Position numbers and translations under genes: made by a program. Below, in pieces: positions 24,868-36,400 of a stretch of DNA of 64,000 nt. The stretch lies in the NCBI GenBank assembly GCA_033819885.1, contig JAQYUZ010000016.1, positions 1 through 64,000 of the forward strand, written 5' to 3'. This DNA comes from Microbotryomycetes sp. JL201 (Eukaryota; Basidiomycota; Microbotryomycetes). Numbering within the stretch: the first letter of the stretch is position 1; every line of letters starts with the position of its first letter. Below the pieces are notes generated by a model. That model searched no databases. It had not been told where the DNA came from and saw only the letters and a list, made by a program, of their open reading frames with translations.

Positions 24868-25993
24868 ATGGGATTCGCAGAGTTCACCACGCCCGCCGCC
24901 TTCAAGGCTCTTGAGGACCACTTGACCCACGTCTCATACATCGAAGGGTAAGCCCACGCCAGCCTCTTGTCGTCTTCGTCTCCCGTTCGTGGTCCGACCT
25001 TCCGCGCGCGTGTGCGCATTGTCGCGCGTACCTCGCCGTGCTTGCGGCATCACACATGATGAAACCGATACTGGTCCGTGTTGCTTAGTAAGGGATTAAG
25101 ACCCCCGACATACACGATGCAGACGACCAATTCATATCAGTAATCCTGACTCGCCGCCTGCGCCTCACTTTGGCAACGACAAGCACTGCTCGCGAACCAA
25201 AAGCTGCGAGAACAACTTGCTGACATTTAATTTGCGCATGGACTGATAGTTACACCCCTTCGCAAGCCGACGTTGCCGTCTTCAAGGCGATCCCCTCTGC
25301 CCCCGACGCCGCCACCTACCCTCACTCGGCCCGCTGGTACTCGCACATTCAATCATACGAGACCGAGCACGCCACCTTGCCCGGTGACGCTTCCAAGCCC
25401 GCCTCGGCTTACGGTCCTTCGACCTCGGCTCCTGCCCCTGCCGCTGCCGCTGCTGCTGAGGACGACGATGACGACATTGACTTGTTCGGCTCGGACGATG
25501 AGGTTGACGAGGAGGCAGAGAGGATCAAGGAGCAGCGTCTCAAGGAGTACCACGAGCGCAAGGCCGCAAAGGGCCCGGCCGCTGTCGGCAAGTCAATCGT
25601 CACGCTCGACGTCAAGCCTTGTGAGCACCTTTTAATCCTGCGCAGACGCTCATAACACAGTCTTGCTGACTCTGCGGCGTGTGCGCTCTCCTTTTTTGAA
25701 AGGGGATGACGAGACCGACATGAAGGCCATGGAGGCAGCCGTCCGCAGCATCGAGAAGCCTGGTCTCGTTTGGGGTCTCTCCAAGCTCGGTCAGTAGTCA
25801 CTTTCCTTTATTCGTCGCCTTATCAGAGCCTGACTCGTCTCTGGCCGCAGTTCCGGTTGGCTACGGTGTTTCCAAGCTCCAGATGACCCTTGTCGTCGAG
25901 GACAGCGTCTCAACCGACGAACTCCAAGAAGAAATCCAAGAGTTCGAGGACTATGTCCAGTCGACCGATGTTGCTGCCATGCAAAAGCTCTAA
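24868..25993 (+). CDS. EFB1: translation elongation factor eEF1B-beta (EF-1 beta), GDP-GTP exchange subunit
   Basis: Guanine-nucleotide exchange factor for eEF1A in the cytosol. The N-terminal GST-like part starts [19 protein letters not shown] and, after the first intron, continues [14 protein letters not shown]. The acidic hinge has [18 protein letters not shown]. The catalytic C-terminal domain has [30 protein letters not shown] and [11 protein letters not shown], ending [10 protein letters not shown], all family hallmarks. Three introns: the first, 24948-25249 (302 nt), is far longer than the usual 50-70 nt here because it hosts a box C/D snoRNA. The remaining introns lie near 25620-25703 and 25791-25850. 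The start is the only ATG before the conserved N-terminus. High expression is expected. Confidence 0.97.
25044..25157 (+). ncRNA. snR18: U18 (snR18) box C/D snoRNA inside the first intron of eEF1B-beta
   Basis: Box C ATGATGA is at 25056-25062 and box D CTGA at 25146-25149. They are flanked by a five-base terminal stem (GCGGC at 25044-25048 with GCCGC at 25153-25157). Between them, TGGTCCGTGTT (25072-25082) is complementary to the conserved large-subunit rRNA segment AACACGGACCA, the known target of U18, and is followed by CTTA as a degenerate D' box. From established knowledge, budding yeast snR18 also lies in the EFB1 intron, whereas vertebrate U18 lies in RPL4 introns. The host gene, antisense element and boxes therefore agree. 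The exact ends after exonucleolytic trimming are inferred. Confidence 0.9.
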
Positions 25994-26321
25994 GTATCGA
26001 GACGCGATCTCCGTTCAGAGCGAAACTAGCCCGATCCTTTTTTTTCACCTTCATTCCCTTTGTGTTGGTTTCTCTTTCTTTCTCTTTGGTGTTGACAAGG
26101 TAGTTTTACAATTCAATGATGCATTGAGAAAATCATTCATTCATGTATCACGGATGTTATAGTGACGTGTCAGTTTGCAAACATGCTCTTTAGCAAAAAG
26201 AGCTTTCTGGGACTTGGGTATGTCGAATTTGCTTTGCAGGCCAAATGGGGTATCTTGAAACGACAAAAGATTGACACTTGTGTTGGTTGTACAGGTAAGA
26301 AGAGAGAGTGAGGATGGGTAC

Positions 26322-28038
26322 TTATGCCGGAACGGTTGCGGCGGCGCCATTTGTACCTTTGGCTAGCAGGGCTTCGCACCGAGCGGCGATCGTCTCTGTC
26401 AACTGGAGCGTCCTCCTGACGTGTAAATCAAACTTTACTGTCGCCGGCGCCGTTGCTTGCTCGTCTTGACCAGTCGCGTTCGCACCATCTTCTCCGTTAC
26501 TGCCACCACCAACACCGTCCGCGTTGATCGCTGTACCGGCGGCTGCCATCATTTTTTGTGCCACGTTTGAGACAACTCCATCATTTTCTCTTGCATCGAC
26601 TTCAAACACGATCAACTGTTCGATTTGATCGATCGTCGCCTTGAGCCTTCCTTGTTGGTTCATCGTTCTCGCCATACTTTCTGCCGCCGAGGGTTTCAGA
26701 TCGAGCAAAGCACCCAGACCTTTGAACGTGATGTTGTTGTACACTTTTGAAGCAGACAAGACGTTGTGCTCCATGACTGCTCTGTCTAAAACAGTCTCTG
26801 GTCCGGTCTTGCCTTGCTCCAGTTCAGCGTCCGGAGCGAGCTTGATGGCGATCGGAGTTGCCAATTTGGCAAGTTGGTGACGGCGCAAGGACGATGCAAA
26901 GTCTTTTACTTCGTCGGGCCGGATCATTTGGTCGAGGAACATTTTCGATAGAATGTTGAAGTGAGGAGTTGAAGCCGCTCGTTCGTCACGGTACAAAGAC
27001 GATAGAACCCGAGAGCGGTGTGGACCGGCCGGTGCCAAGATGGCGCACTGGATAGCGACATTACTGTCATGGGAAACATCATGTCAGAATGCCTGCGGCC
27101 TCTAAAGAACTCTGTCGAAAGGCGGGAATTGCGGTGAAGGAGACTGACAGCGTGTGCATGCGTTCGTCGTCGCCAATCATCTGATTGTAACTGATGTCGT
27201 GGTACTTTGATGCAGCCTCGACAAATTTGCGATTATAGTCAAACATGCGTGCCTGGGACAACTTGTAATGTAGCTGGAGCTCGGCGTCCTTGGTTTGGTG
27301 CGAGATGAGCGACGCTCGATTAAAGTATGTCTCTGCCGCTGTCGAATTCTCCTCTTCTAGGTATAAGCGAACGATACGAATGTAAATGCGCAACTTGTCT
27401 TCGACCGAGCTGTCGACACGTGCACGTGTCAGTGGCGTTGTGGATCCACGCGCGCGCTCGTTCAGCCACAAACTGACCGGGAATCGAGAGGGATGCCGAT
27501 CAGGGTGCGAGCTGCTTGCTCGTATTCTTCGTCTTGCTCGAGCATGTCAGCGTACTGTTCTCGCAGCGCTGAGATCTGTTGAACCGGAGTACGGGTCAGT
27601 TGGCGATCGCTGTCCTGAGCGCGCCAGTCACTAACCTGCTCTTCGTATTGGGTCGCTCTTGTGTGCGTCCTGTCCAAAGCGTCTTTCAACAGTTGTTTCC
27701 TAGTGTCGTGGTCGGATACGAGCTTGATGTGCGCGACGAGCTCGGCGAGTGCCTGCTGCGCGACAATCTGTGCAAAGTCGGGCTGCAGCACGTGGTCTAG
27801 CAGCGCTGCGACGTCGCTGACGAGGTTCGTCGATTTCTTGAACGTGTCATCGATGGTACCGATGTACGCCTGCGTCTGTGAGTGCTTGCAGTGTCAGCGC
27901 AGAGGCCACAACCGCAAGGCAGGTGGGGGGAAACGGCACAGCGCCGGCGTCACACAGCAGTACACGTCACGACGGAGTGAGCGCACTCACTCGTTCCTTC
28001 TGTGGCAGAGACGCGAGCTTCTGCAGCTGGGCGTCCAT
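26322..28038 (-). CDS. CSN4: COP9 signalosome subunit 4
   Basis: PCI-domain subunit of the COP9 signalosome, which removes Nedd8 from cullins. It starts MDAQLQKLASLPQKER (28038) and continues over introns with ISALREQYADMLEQDEEYEQAA, YNRKFVEAASKYHDISY and the strongly conserved CAILAPAGPHRSRVLSSLYRDERA. The PCI/winged-helix part has EHNVLSASKVYNNITF and LGALLDLKPSAAESMA, then GRLKATIDQIEQLIVFE. The C-terminal tail carries a Gly, Asn and Asp-rich insert (near 26470-26560) that looks disordered, before a final helix ending GAAATVPA. About four introns. Only 93 bp separate its start from that of the divergent CCDC47 gene, so the two must share a promoter. Confidence 0.94.
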
Positions 28039-28131
28039 GACGGGCAGTGCGAGCTTTGGAAATGTGGCGACCAGCTGAAAGCGGCGCGGCCTCGTTCCGC
28101 TTTCAACCTCTCGCGCGCGAGAACAAGCTCA

Positions 28132-29674
28132 ATGCGCGCGCGAACAGTGTGCCTCGTCGCGAGCGTGCTTTGCATCGTGGGTTCGCCCGGTGTTCAAGCA
28201 GCGTGGGGTCGCAAGGACGCAGGTGCGTGGGCTGGTCTGTCTTTCGCACAGCAGATACTCACGCACATCCGACAGCGCCCGCCAAGCCAGCGACTCCGGT
28301 GGATGCAGCTGCGCCTCCTCTGCCTGCTGCAGACCCGATCGACGGCAGCGGATTCGTCGAGGCGAGCATCCTCAGCGGCACGGCCAATGCACCGCCTGTC
28401 ACTTCTACACATGAACCGGCATTTCAAGGCACAGAGTACACGTGGGGGCCGTACAAGGTCAGACCGTCGGAATTCAAGGTTGAAGCATACCTTGCCGCGC
28501 TCGTCGCCGCGTACGTCGTCGCGTCCGTCATCGGCCAGCAAGCCAACAAGCGCAGCGCCAGGCAATGGTTCAACGCGAATCTTCCAGCGCTCCAACGCGA
28601 ATTCGCGGGCGTAGGCTTCGGCGACGCCAACAAGCAGTTTGTAAATGACGGCGGTGACGAGTACCTTACGTACGCGACAGGCAGGCGCGCTGTTCACCAC
28701 GCTTGGATCAAACTGCAGACGAGCGCCAGCCACGACCCTATCTCGGCGCTGTACTTTGCACTGCGCAAAGTCGCGGATTACAATTACGACTCGGGCGAGG
28801 GACGCATCACGATCGACTTTAAACTCAACCAGCCCGAAGGCACACCTGGAGCAAACTTTTGCTTTGCCGTCGTCGACCGCAGACTCTTGCGCAAGATCAG
28901 GGAGAGGTGGGATTTGGCAACGTTCACCAACACGTCAGAGACGACCGGCGTCGATCAATCGATGATCATCAACTCGGAAAACGGCGAGGTGACACGCGCC
29001 ATGATGAGCCCAGAAACAGGGTTGGCAGACGCCATCAAGCCTGGCTCGGAGCACTTGCAGTACTTTGAGAGCCTCGTCGTGACTGATATGGGACCCAACA
29101 AGCTCGACGACGAGTGAGCTTGCTCTGTCTTGCCCTTTGCTAGTCACGTGCTCTCGCTGACCGTTTGCCTCTCCTCTCGACCCACCATTTTCCAGGAAGC
29201 CAAAGTTGCCTGAGGACGACTTGCATTTGATCCTGACTCTGCGCGTGCCGCCCGGTGGCAAAGCTGCTCTGACGAGCTTCTGGCTGACACTCGCTTGCAA
29301 CATTGCCGACGTCCTCAACAAGAAAGAACAATTTTTGCCTCAGATCCAGGTCAACAAACTCAAAAAACGGAGGCAAGACGTGTTGCAAGCAGCACTCGAC
29401 GAAATCAAAAAGTCGAGACAGGACGAGCAATTGGAAAAGAAGGAGGACGCGATGGCTATGAAACGCAAGCTAGAACGAGAGCGAGAAGATGTAAAGGTGG
29501 CGGCCATGTCAAAAGCTGACCGTATCAAGTATCAGGTCAGTTGTTCGGTGCTTCGAGCACGTTTGAACCTCGCAACTGATCCGTCGAACTGGAAAATTTC
29601 AGGAAAAGAAGAGGCTTGAAGAGCAAAAAGCCTTGCAACGCAAGATGGCAAAGACCCAAATCAAGCGAGCTTGA
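28132..29674 (+). CDS. CCDC47-like ER membrane protein (PAT complex, DUF1682)
   Basis: CCDC47 is an ER membrane protein of the PAT complex that helps multipass proteins fold at the translocon. The ATG at 28132 gives a signal peptide (MRARTVCLVASVLCIVGSPG then VQA-AW). A 32-nt intron (28223-28254) then joins GRKDA to DTHAHPTAPAKPA. A transmembrane helix follows (YLAALVAAYVVASVIG). The conserved luminal/cytosolic domain has ANKRSARQWFNANLPALQREF, VADYNYDSGEGRI and LRKIRERWDLATFT. The C-terminus is a highly charged coiled coil (KKRRQDVLQAALDEIKK) ending KMAKTQIKRA. Without the tiny intron an alternative ATG at 28047 keeps the frame but loses the signal peptide, so the spliced form is preferred. 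Confidence 0.88.
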
Positions 29675-29827
29675 GTGGTTCTTCTGAGGGAAAGGACAAA
29701 AATTGAGCTTGTCGACAACAGCAACATGCAAATGAGCCTGAAAGCTGCAACAAAATCGCATCGTGCAATATCAACACAAGTCATACATTCGTTCGAGGAC
29801 ATTCTGCTGGTGCGAAGGATTCTGCCC

Positions 29828-31411
29828 TCACACCATCGTTCGCTCTTTGCCAAACTTGATTTGTGGCGTTTCTGTCGTAGGTGAAAGCGTCGGACTGCTC
29901 CTTTGAGCATGCAATCCCTCTCCACTGTTAGCGCCATACTTTTGAGCTGCCAATGAACCAGGCGTCACGGGAGGTATGATCCGGAACAACGGAAACAAGG
30001 CCCAAATGATGAGCGAGAGCGCAACTGGTGCGAAATCGAGGCAGCCAAACAAGATTTCGGACGTGAACGCATAGCCAAAAACGCCTGTTGAATGCGTTCC
30101 CGGGTTAGAACGTCACAGCGCCTATGCGAGATACTGAATCGAGCGAGCTGACTTGCCTTCAGCCGTCTCTGCGAGACGGTACACGGTACGCAAAAAGACC
30201 AGGAAGGATGTGACCGACAAGACGATCTCGAATGTCAATGAAAAGGGTCGGGCGGGCAATCTGCGACTTCGTACGAGCGCAAGGGTCAACAAGGCCAAAA
30301 AGGCCAGGAATGAAACGACCTGGACGCGTGGCCTGATTCAGCTTTCGCCCAAGGCAAATGAAATCGTATGGAATGCACGGACCTGAACTGCGAGACCCGC
30401 CATGAGGATACGGTTTGCCTCTTGTGACGTAATGTTCGGGCCATCGCCATCGTTCCTGACGCTGGCAGACTCTGCGACGCCGACGAGAGCAGCACCGCTG
30501 CGCCGTGCAAGACGAAGTCAAACTTAGGCTGTCCTGATAAGGATTCCCGGTCGCACGCACGCAATTTGCACGATCGTCGTCACCACGTCAAAGACGATGA
30601 AGATGATGACAAAAATCTTGGACTTGAAAGGAATCAATGTCCGCTTCGTGTCGGGCGGTAGGCGGTTAAGGCCGTCCGACAAAGCTAGGTACTGTACGAG
30701 GTGTTTCGTCAACCAGGGGTCGAGGGGATTTCTTGATTGCCCTCAGTGCGCTTACGAATGCTGCGCTGATGAAGACGGGCGCCTGTCAAACGAAGTGGTG
30801 TCGTCAGTCTCACTGCGAAAAGACCGGGATGATGTGGTCCGAGCTGAGCACGACTTACGACGACAATCAAAAAGTACTGCACCACAAAGTAGTTGACTAT
30901 GAACGGGTTGCCTGCACGACGGGAACAATTTCCGCGTCAGATCTGTCGGCCGAGAGAGCTTCGCCACCCTTTGCACAAGCCCACCATTACTGAGTGACCT
31001 GACTGCGTAGCCGGCAACCTCGAGCAGCGCTCCAAACCACAGCAAACCTTGGAACCATCTTGTGCCTCGAGCTCGTCTCAGGCAAAAGTAACCAAAGTGG
31101 ACGAGCATGAAGACTCCGTAAACAATGCAGGCTGTGATTGCTAGGCCGAGTGATGGCACGTAACCATAAATGACAATTGAAGCTCTGTCATCAAGTGTCA
31201 GTGCTTCTGGTCGATCGAGGTCAGAGGCTGCTGCGCCGCCTCACTCGTTGTCTCTGTCGTTCGCGACGTATGCAGCGACTTGGTTAGCTTTGCCATGGGT
31301 CTGCTCACGTCGTCAGGCTCACGCGGGATTTGGATTGAACGGCGCATCGTAGTTTGGGTACCGTTGCCGGAACGCGTTTCCGTTGAATTCGCCAGCTGGT
31401 CGTCCGCTCAT
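29828..31411 (-). CDS. RTA1-like seven-transmembrane protein
   Basis: RTA1-family proteins are fungal 7-TM proteins linked to lipid export and resistance to lipid-active drugs. The start MSGRPAGEFNGNAFRQRYPN (31411) joins over an intron to SIVIYGYVPSLGLAITACIV, whose YGYVPS motif opens the family. Then come FQGLLWFGALLEVAGYAVRS, NPFIVNYFVVQYFLIVV, KIFVIIFIVFDVVTTIVQ and the last helix LDFAPVALSLIIWALFPLFR followed by IIPPVTPGS. The cytoplasmic tail is polar and ends KFGKERTMV. At least six introns; the loop exons around 30150-30560 are the least certain. Some hydrophobic segments are interrupted by introns of ordinary length. Substrate unknown. Confidence 0.85.
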
Positions 31412-33483
31412 CTTCCTTTCGCTGCGGAGATCGACCCGCGAATGAGTGTTGTGTGACTCGTGGCTTTGAGGGACGAAGGCGACAGAAAGCTGGCGAACGC
31501 TCAATTGAGCAACCGCAACCAAGACAGCAGCCGATCGCGACGTCGTTTGCAAACGGAGAGATCGCGCGCGAGCCGAGTCGGAGCCGACGAATAGCTTGGC
31601 GCGATGACATCACCTCGCTTGATCAGCCAAAGACCCAAATGGCAGCGATTGCAGTACAATTCGTGGAAAAGCACGCCGAAGTCCGTCAACATTCCACGCG
31701 CGTACACTTTATGGGTTGGCGCACATCACGGAGCTTCCAGAGACGGTCAAGATCCGCGGCTTGCAGCAATCCATCGAGAGGAATTTCTCTTATCAAACTG
31801 TTCGCAAGCGAGTAATACTGATTTGATCAGGAGGTGGCACCATCCATCCTCGAGCGTGCACGTCATATGATCTATTGCAGGCAAGCTTTTTCCAGAGACT
31901 TAATTTATGAGGGCGAGTTATCAAATCCATGGCAAAAGATGGGTATTTTCGCCAATCCTCGACAAGAGTCACCTGAACCCACACCCACCGACCCGATGCA
32001 GTGCCGTGCAGCATTTGTCGTGTGTGTCATTGAACTGGCCACAAATGTCGTTCAACCCCGGCAGCGTGATGTCTGGCGCGGAAAGTGGCGCGTCCAGAGG
32101 ACCTTACTACAATCACTTACGAACCAGATCGCCTTGTCGCCCGATCCAGAGCCGCTTCTCCAATATAATTCCTCCTTCTTCCCCTTGCCACGTAGATTGT
32201 CATAGCTGACTCAGTTTGCCACTTTCGCAGACTGAGATGAACGCCTAGATGCCTCCTGGAACTAGTTATAGTCGGTGTCGCCGCCAAATTTGCTGACTAA
32301 CTACGCGAAAATGAGTGATTCAGGCGCGAGTATCGCGCCGTACATCGGCGTTTCAGGCCAAATGGTGCTATACCACGCCAGCGCAACTAGCGAGACATCT
32401 TAGATATGTGACGGGCCCAGCCTGGCTTGAAGCCGAAATACTATGGCAGCACAGAGGTCTAGCTCTCACATGCGTGCACTGAGACTGCAACCAGAAATCA
32501 TGAGACCAGCAGCCTCCCGTCAAATCCTGATAGAATTCAGTGGCGAAAAGTGGGTTGCTTTCTGCATGGCTGCCACAAAGCCCATTCCTCTTGTTATAGA
32601 GCACACAGACTCATTTGATTTCTCGGATAGTGAGATACATCACAAAAGGGACCGAGTCGCCACCGGTTGCGTTGGTGGCGCGCGGCGTTGACTTGCTTTC
32701 GCCCCCGCTCGAGGTCTGGACCTTCTGCTTCACACACGCTCGTTTCTGTACATCCATCTACAGATCTGACAAAGCCTCTTGTGAGTGTGACTGCTCGTCG
32801 TGCTTTGGCGCCTGATGAAGCGCAGGTTGCGTGGCGCTCAATGTCGCTCGCGTTCGAGCTATCACGACGTTGTTGGCAATGACAAGCTTCGACAAGCTTG
32901 TGCTGACGCGGAATTCTTTGGTCTTGCTGCAGTGTCGCACAAGCTCTTGGTCGGCGTCAGCTGTGACTTGGGTTCAGTCCCCTCCACGCCGAAGCTTGGT
33001 CACTCAGCGGGTATTGCCGGCTGTCGTAAGTCAGAGCTTCTTAGACAGGTGAAGCTAGCACAATGCTGCTACCGCCACAGCGCTCGCTCGCTCGCGATGC
33101 AGCGCCATCTTCGGCGGGTGTCGTCACTGCGCGCGGGCGAAGGTGCAGACCGTCTCCGTTCGGCCAGTGTGCGTACAGCTCAAGTCGACTGCTCAAGCAG
33201 CAGCTTTCAGGTGCACGTGGGCGCAGATTCGACTGTTGCTGGCCTAAATCTACGTGGCCGGTATGCACGGCTTGTTCCGCGCTGTTCCGAGCTACACGGC
33301 ATCAGAGACTACGACAAAGGCGCAGCCCCAGACTGACATTTATTTGCAGATTGCTTGCCCGGATCAAGCTGTCTAGCCAGCTCGTGAATGTCATCGACGC
33401 CACCACGCCGGTCGAGCATCAGCGAACCACCCTTCTTACAACACACGCGCACGTCTGTAGAAAATCCCAATAGTCACCCGGCT
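31412..33483. other. two kilobases without a convincing gene; probable 5' leader of SSD1 at the right end
   Basis: This is the longest gene-poor stretch in the window. Several overlapping short frames occur (for example + 31604-31870 starting MTSPRLISQRPKW, + 31907-32209, + 32443-32691, + 32800-33336), but none shows a family motif or consistent splice phases. The right part likely contains the SSD1 leader. A strong donor GTAAGT at 33026 and acceptor TTTGCAG ending at 33349 could bound a 324-nt 5' UTR intron. A CACGTG lies near 33213. Possible contents are an unrecognised fast-evolving gene, a non-coding RNA, or relic sequence; I cannot tell which. Confidence 0.4.
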
Positions 33484-36400
33484 ATGGCAGAGTCGCCTCA
33501 TCGTGACGAATCGGGCTACGGAACTCCGGAGAGAAAAGGCCACGGCCGCCACGGCTCCAAATCAGGCGGCGCACGTCGACACAGTGCTGGCTCTGCAACC
33601 GCTTTCAGACGTGAAGACACGTCTGGTTCTGATAATTTCTCTCCGTCCAAGCCATCTTCGACCGCGTCAGCGTCGCCGTCCCGCAGCCGAGCCAGTCCGC
33701 AGCCTCACCGCCGCATGCCTTCAACAGGCCAAACGAACACGCAACCTGTTCAGCAAGCTCAACCGGGCGCGCCGCCATCGGCTCTGAACCCTGCAGCTGG
33801 CGGTTTTCAACCTGGCACTCTCGGAGCGATCCCCGACATGATGAACGAGGGCCTCGTCACTCCTACCGCATCGCACTTTGATCTCATGGCCGGAATACCG
33901 CGGTCTCCCCCGGTCGCTGGCAGCCAAATAGGTTCCCAACATTCATTCGCACATCTTCAACAGGATCAGGCTCTGGCTTCGTCTCAACAGCAGCACTTTT
34001 TGCAATTGCAGCAACAGCAGCAAGCGTTCCAGATGCAGCAGCTCGCAAATTTGAATGCAGTCAATGCAGCAAGTCAGCAACGCTTCGGACAGGGCAACAA
34101 TCCCAATGCGCTCGTCCATGAGGCCAATGAGCTAATGGCAGAACAGCTCGCCATTCAGCAACAGCTTGCGAGCTTGCGCATTCAGCAGGAAAGCTTGTTG
34201 GCTCGGTTTGGCGACATGCAAGCCGCAAGTCTTGGTCAGATCAACACGACTGCCGGTGTCAGCGCGCCGCCTGGTTCTGCCGCTAGCGCTCCGGCAGCTG
34301 TTTCTGCGCAAGGGGCGGCTCCTGGCCGTCACAGGCGTGGCCAAAGCTCAACTCAGCAAGTTGGTGGTACCATGGGTCAATTTGGCCAAGGCGGCTTGGG
34401 CAATTTCGGCACGAACAGTATTTCCGGAACGTCCACCAAGTCGCACTCAAGACGCCATTCTGCCACGCTCAAGAATACTAGCACGCCTTCGGCGCAAGCT
34501 GGGTTCTCTGGATCGCCAAACTTTTCGTTTGGCACTGGAGGCTCTTTTCCGTCAACGTATTCGACGTCTGGAGCTGGCTTGCAGCAGCCCGCGCCCATCG
34601 ACGTGCCCGGAGACGGAATCGATGGCTCGTCCGGTAAGAGCCACCATCGTCGCACGAGTGGAAGCCTGTCAAGTCTCGGTGGCTGGAATGCTATGAGTAC
34701 GCTTCTCGATAGCACTGTTCGTGGCTCGCGCTGACGTTTTCGTCTCAGGCCAACAAGGTCAAGCCAATTTGGCCGAAGCACAAGCGCATCTGCAACAACT
34801 GGCAGTTTACCGAGCCTCGTCAGGTCATGGTCGCGTCCCTTCCTTCGGCATGTCCAACCTCGGCAACGGACCCGGACAGTTGGCCATGGCCAGCTACGGT
34901 GGCGGCTTGCCGACGCCAGGTCATGGCAACCAGCCTCAACGCAAAAGTTTATTCGCTCCGTACTTGCCCCAAGCAAGCATTCCTCCGTTACTTGCAGCAG
35001 GCAAACTTGTCGTCGGCGTTCTTCGCGTCAACAAGCGCAACAGGTCCGATGCATACGTTGCGACTGACGTTCTTGACTCTGACATCTACATTTGCGGTTC
35101 AAAAGATCGCAACCGAGCTTTGGAAGGCGATGTCGTTGCCGTCGAGCTCCTGCCTGTAGACGATGTCTGGGGCACGAAGAAGGACAAGGAAGAAAAGAAA
35201 CGCAAAAAGGAAGAGTCGACCTCGTACGATCCCAGAGCGACCCGCGACCTGCGCAAGCAAGACAAGAAAAAGGATGATGTCGAAGTCGAAGGACAGGGAT
35301 TACTCTTGTTCGACGACGAGGAAGTAAATGACGAGCAAAAGCCGCAATATGCCGGACACGTCGTTGCCGTCGTTGAGCGCGCCCCGGGCCAAATGTTCAG
35401 CGGAATGCTTGGGGTCCTGCGTCCAAGCAGCGCCGCTACGCAGCAGAAGCAAGACGCGGAACGCCGAGAGAGGGAAGGTAACGACGGTCGACGAGACGAT
35501 AACGGTCGTTCACAGCCGCCGCCGAAAATCATTTGGTTCCGTCCGACAGACAAGCGCGTGCCCCTCATCGCCATACGTGAGTCTGACAGTCTGCATGAAC
35601 TGTACCGCTTGGACTCAACTTTTCCATTTTCAGCTACCGAGCAAGCACCCGCGGATTTTATTGACGATGCGGAAAAGTATGCCAACAGGCTGTTTGTGGC
35701 CTCAATTAAGCGCTGGCCTATCACGTCTCTGCATCCATTTGGCACGCTCGTTGAAGAGCTTGGCGTCATCGGCGACATTGAAACCGAGACTAACGCGTTG
35801 CTCAAGGACTGTAACTTTACCGCTGAAGGTCTGTTCGGATGCCTTCGTTTTTCTGCCCGTCGGCTGACAATGCGTCGCCGCATGACAGATTTTTCCGAGG
35901 CCGTCACAAAGTGTTTACCGCCGATTCCGTGGTCGATCCCCGAGCGCGAGTACAATGAGAGCGTCCGTCGCGACATGCGCTCACGTCGCGTATTTACTAT
36001 CGATCCTGAAACGGCCAAAGATCTGGACGACGCTTTGCATATTGTCAGGAACGAAGACGGTACTTTCGAAGTGGGTGTGCACATTGCCGACGTGTCGTAC
36101 TTTGTAAAGCAAAACACGGCCCTTGATCGCGAAGCGCGCAAGCGAGCTACGACCGTGTATCTCGTTCAACGCGCCGTCCCCATGTTGCCGCACGTGCTCA
36201 GCGAGACGCTTTGCAGTCTTAACACAGGCTCGGACAAATTAACGTTCAGTGTCATTTTTACAATGACACACGAGGGCAAGATCGTTTCGACTTGGTTTGG
36301 CCGCACGATTATCAAGCGAGTGCATCTGCTATGACTCTCTTATCTCAAAGCCTGACACCTCTCGACCCGCAGCTCGTGCGCCAAACTTGCCTACAGCGAC

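Noticed and set aside
24451-25019. Two long minus-strand frames across the eEF1B-beta start
   Set aside because: They run antisense through the GC-rich leader and first exon, and their arginine- and alanine-rich translation has no motif.
35086-36141. 351-codon open frame on the minus strand inside SSD1
   Set aside because: It is antisense to the RNB and cold-shock exons, and its serine- and arginine-rich translation mirrors the plus-strand codon bias.
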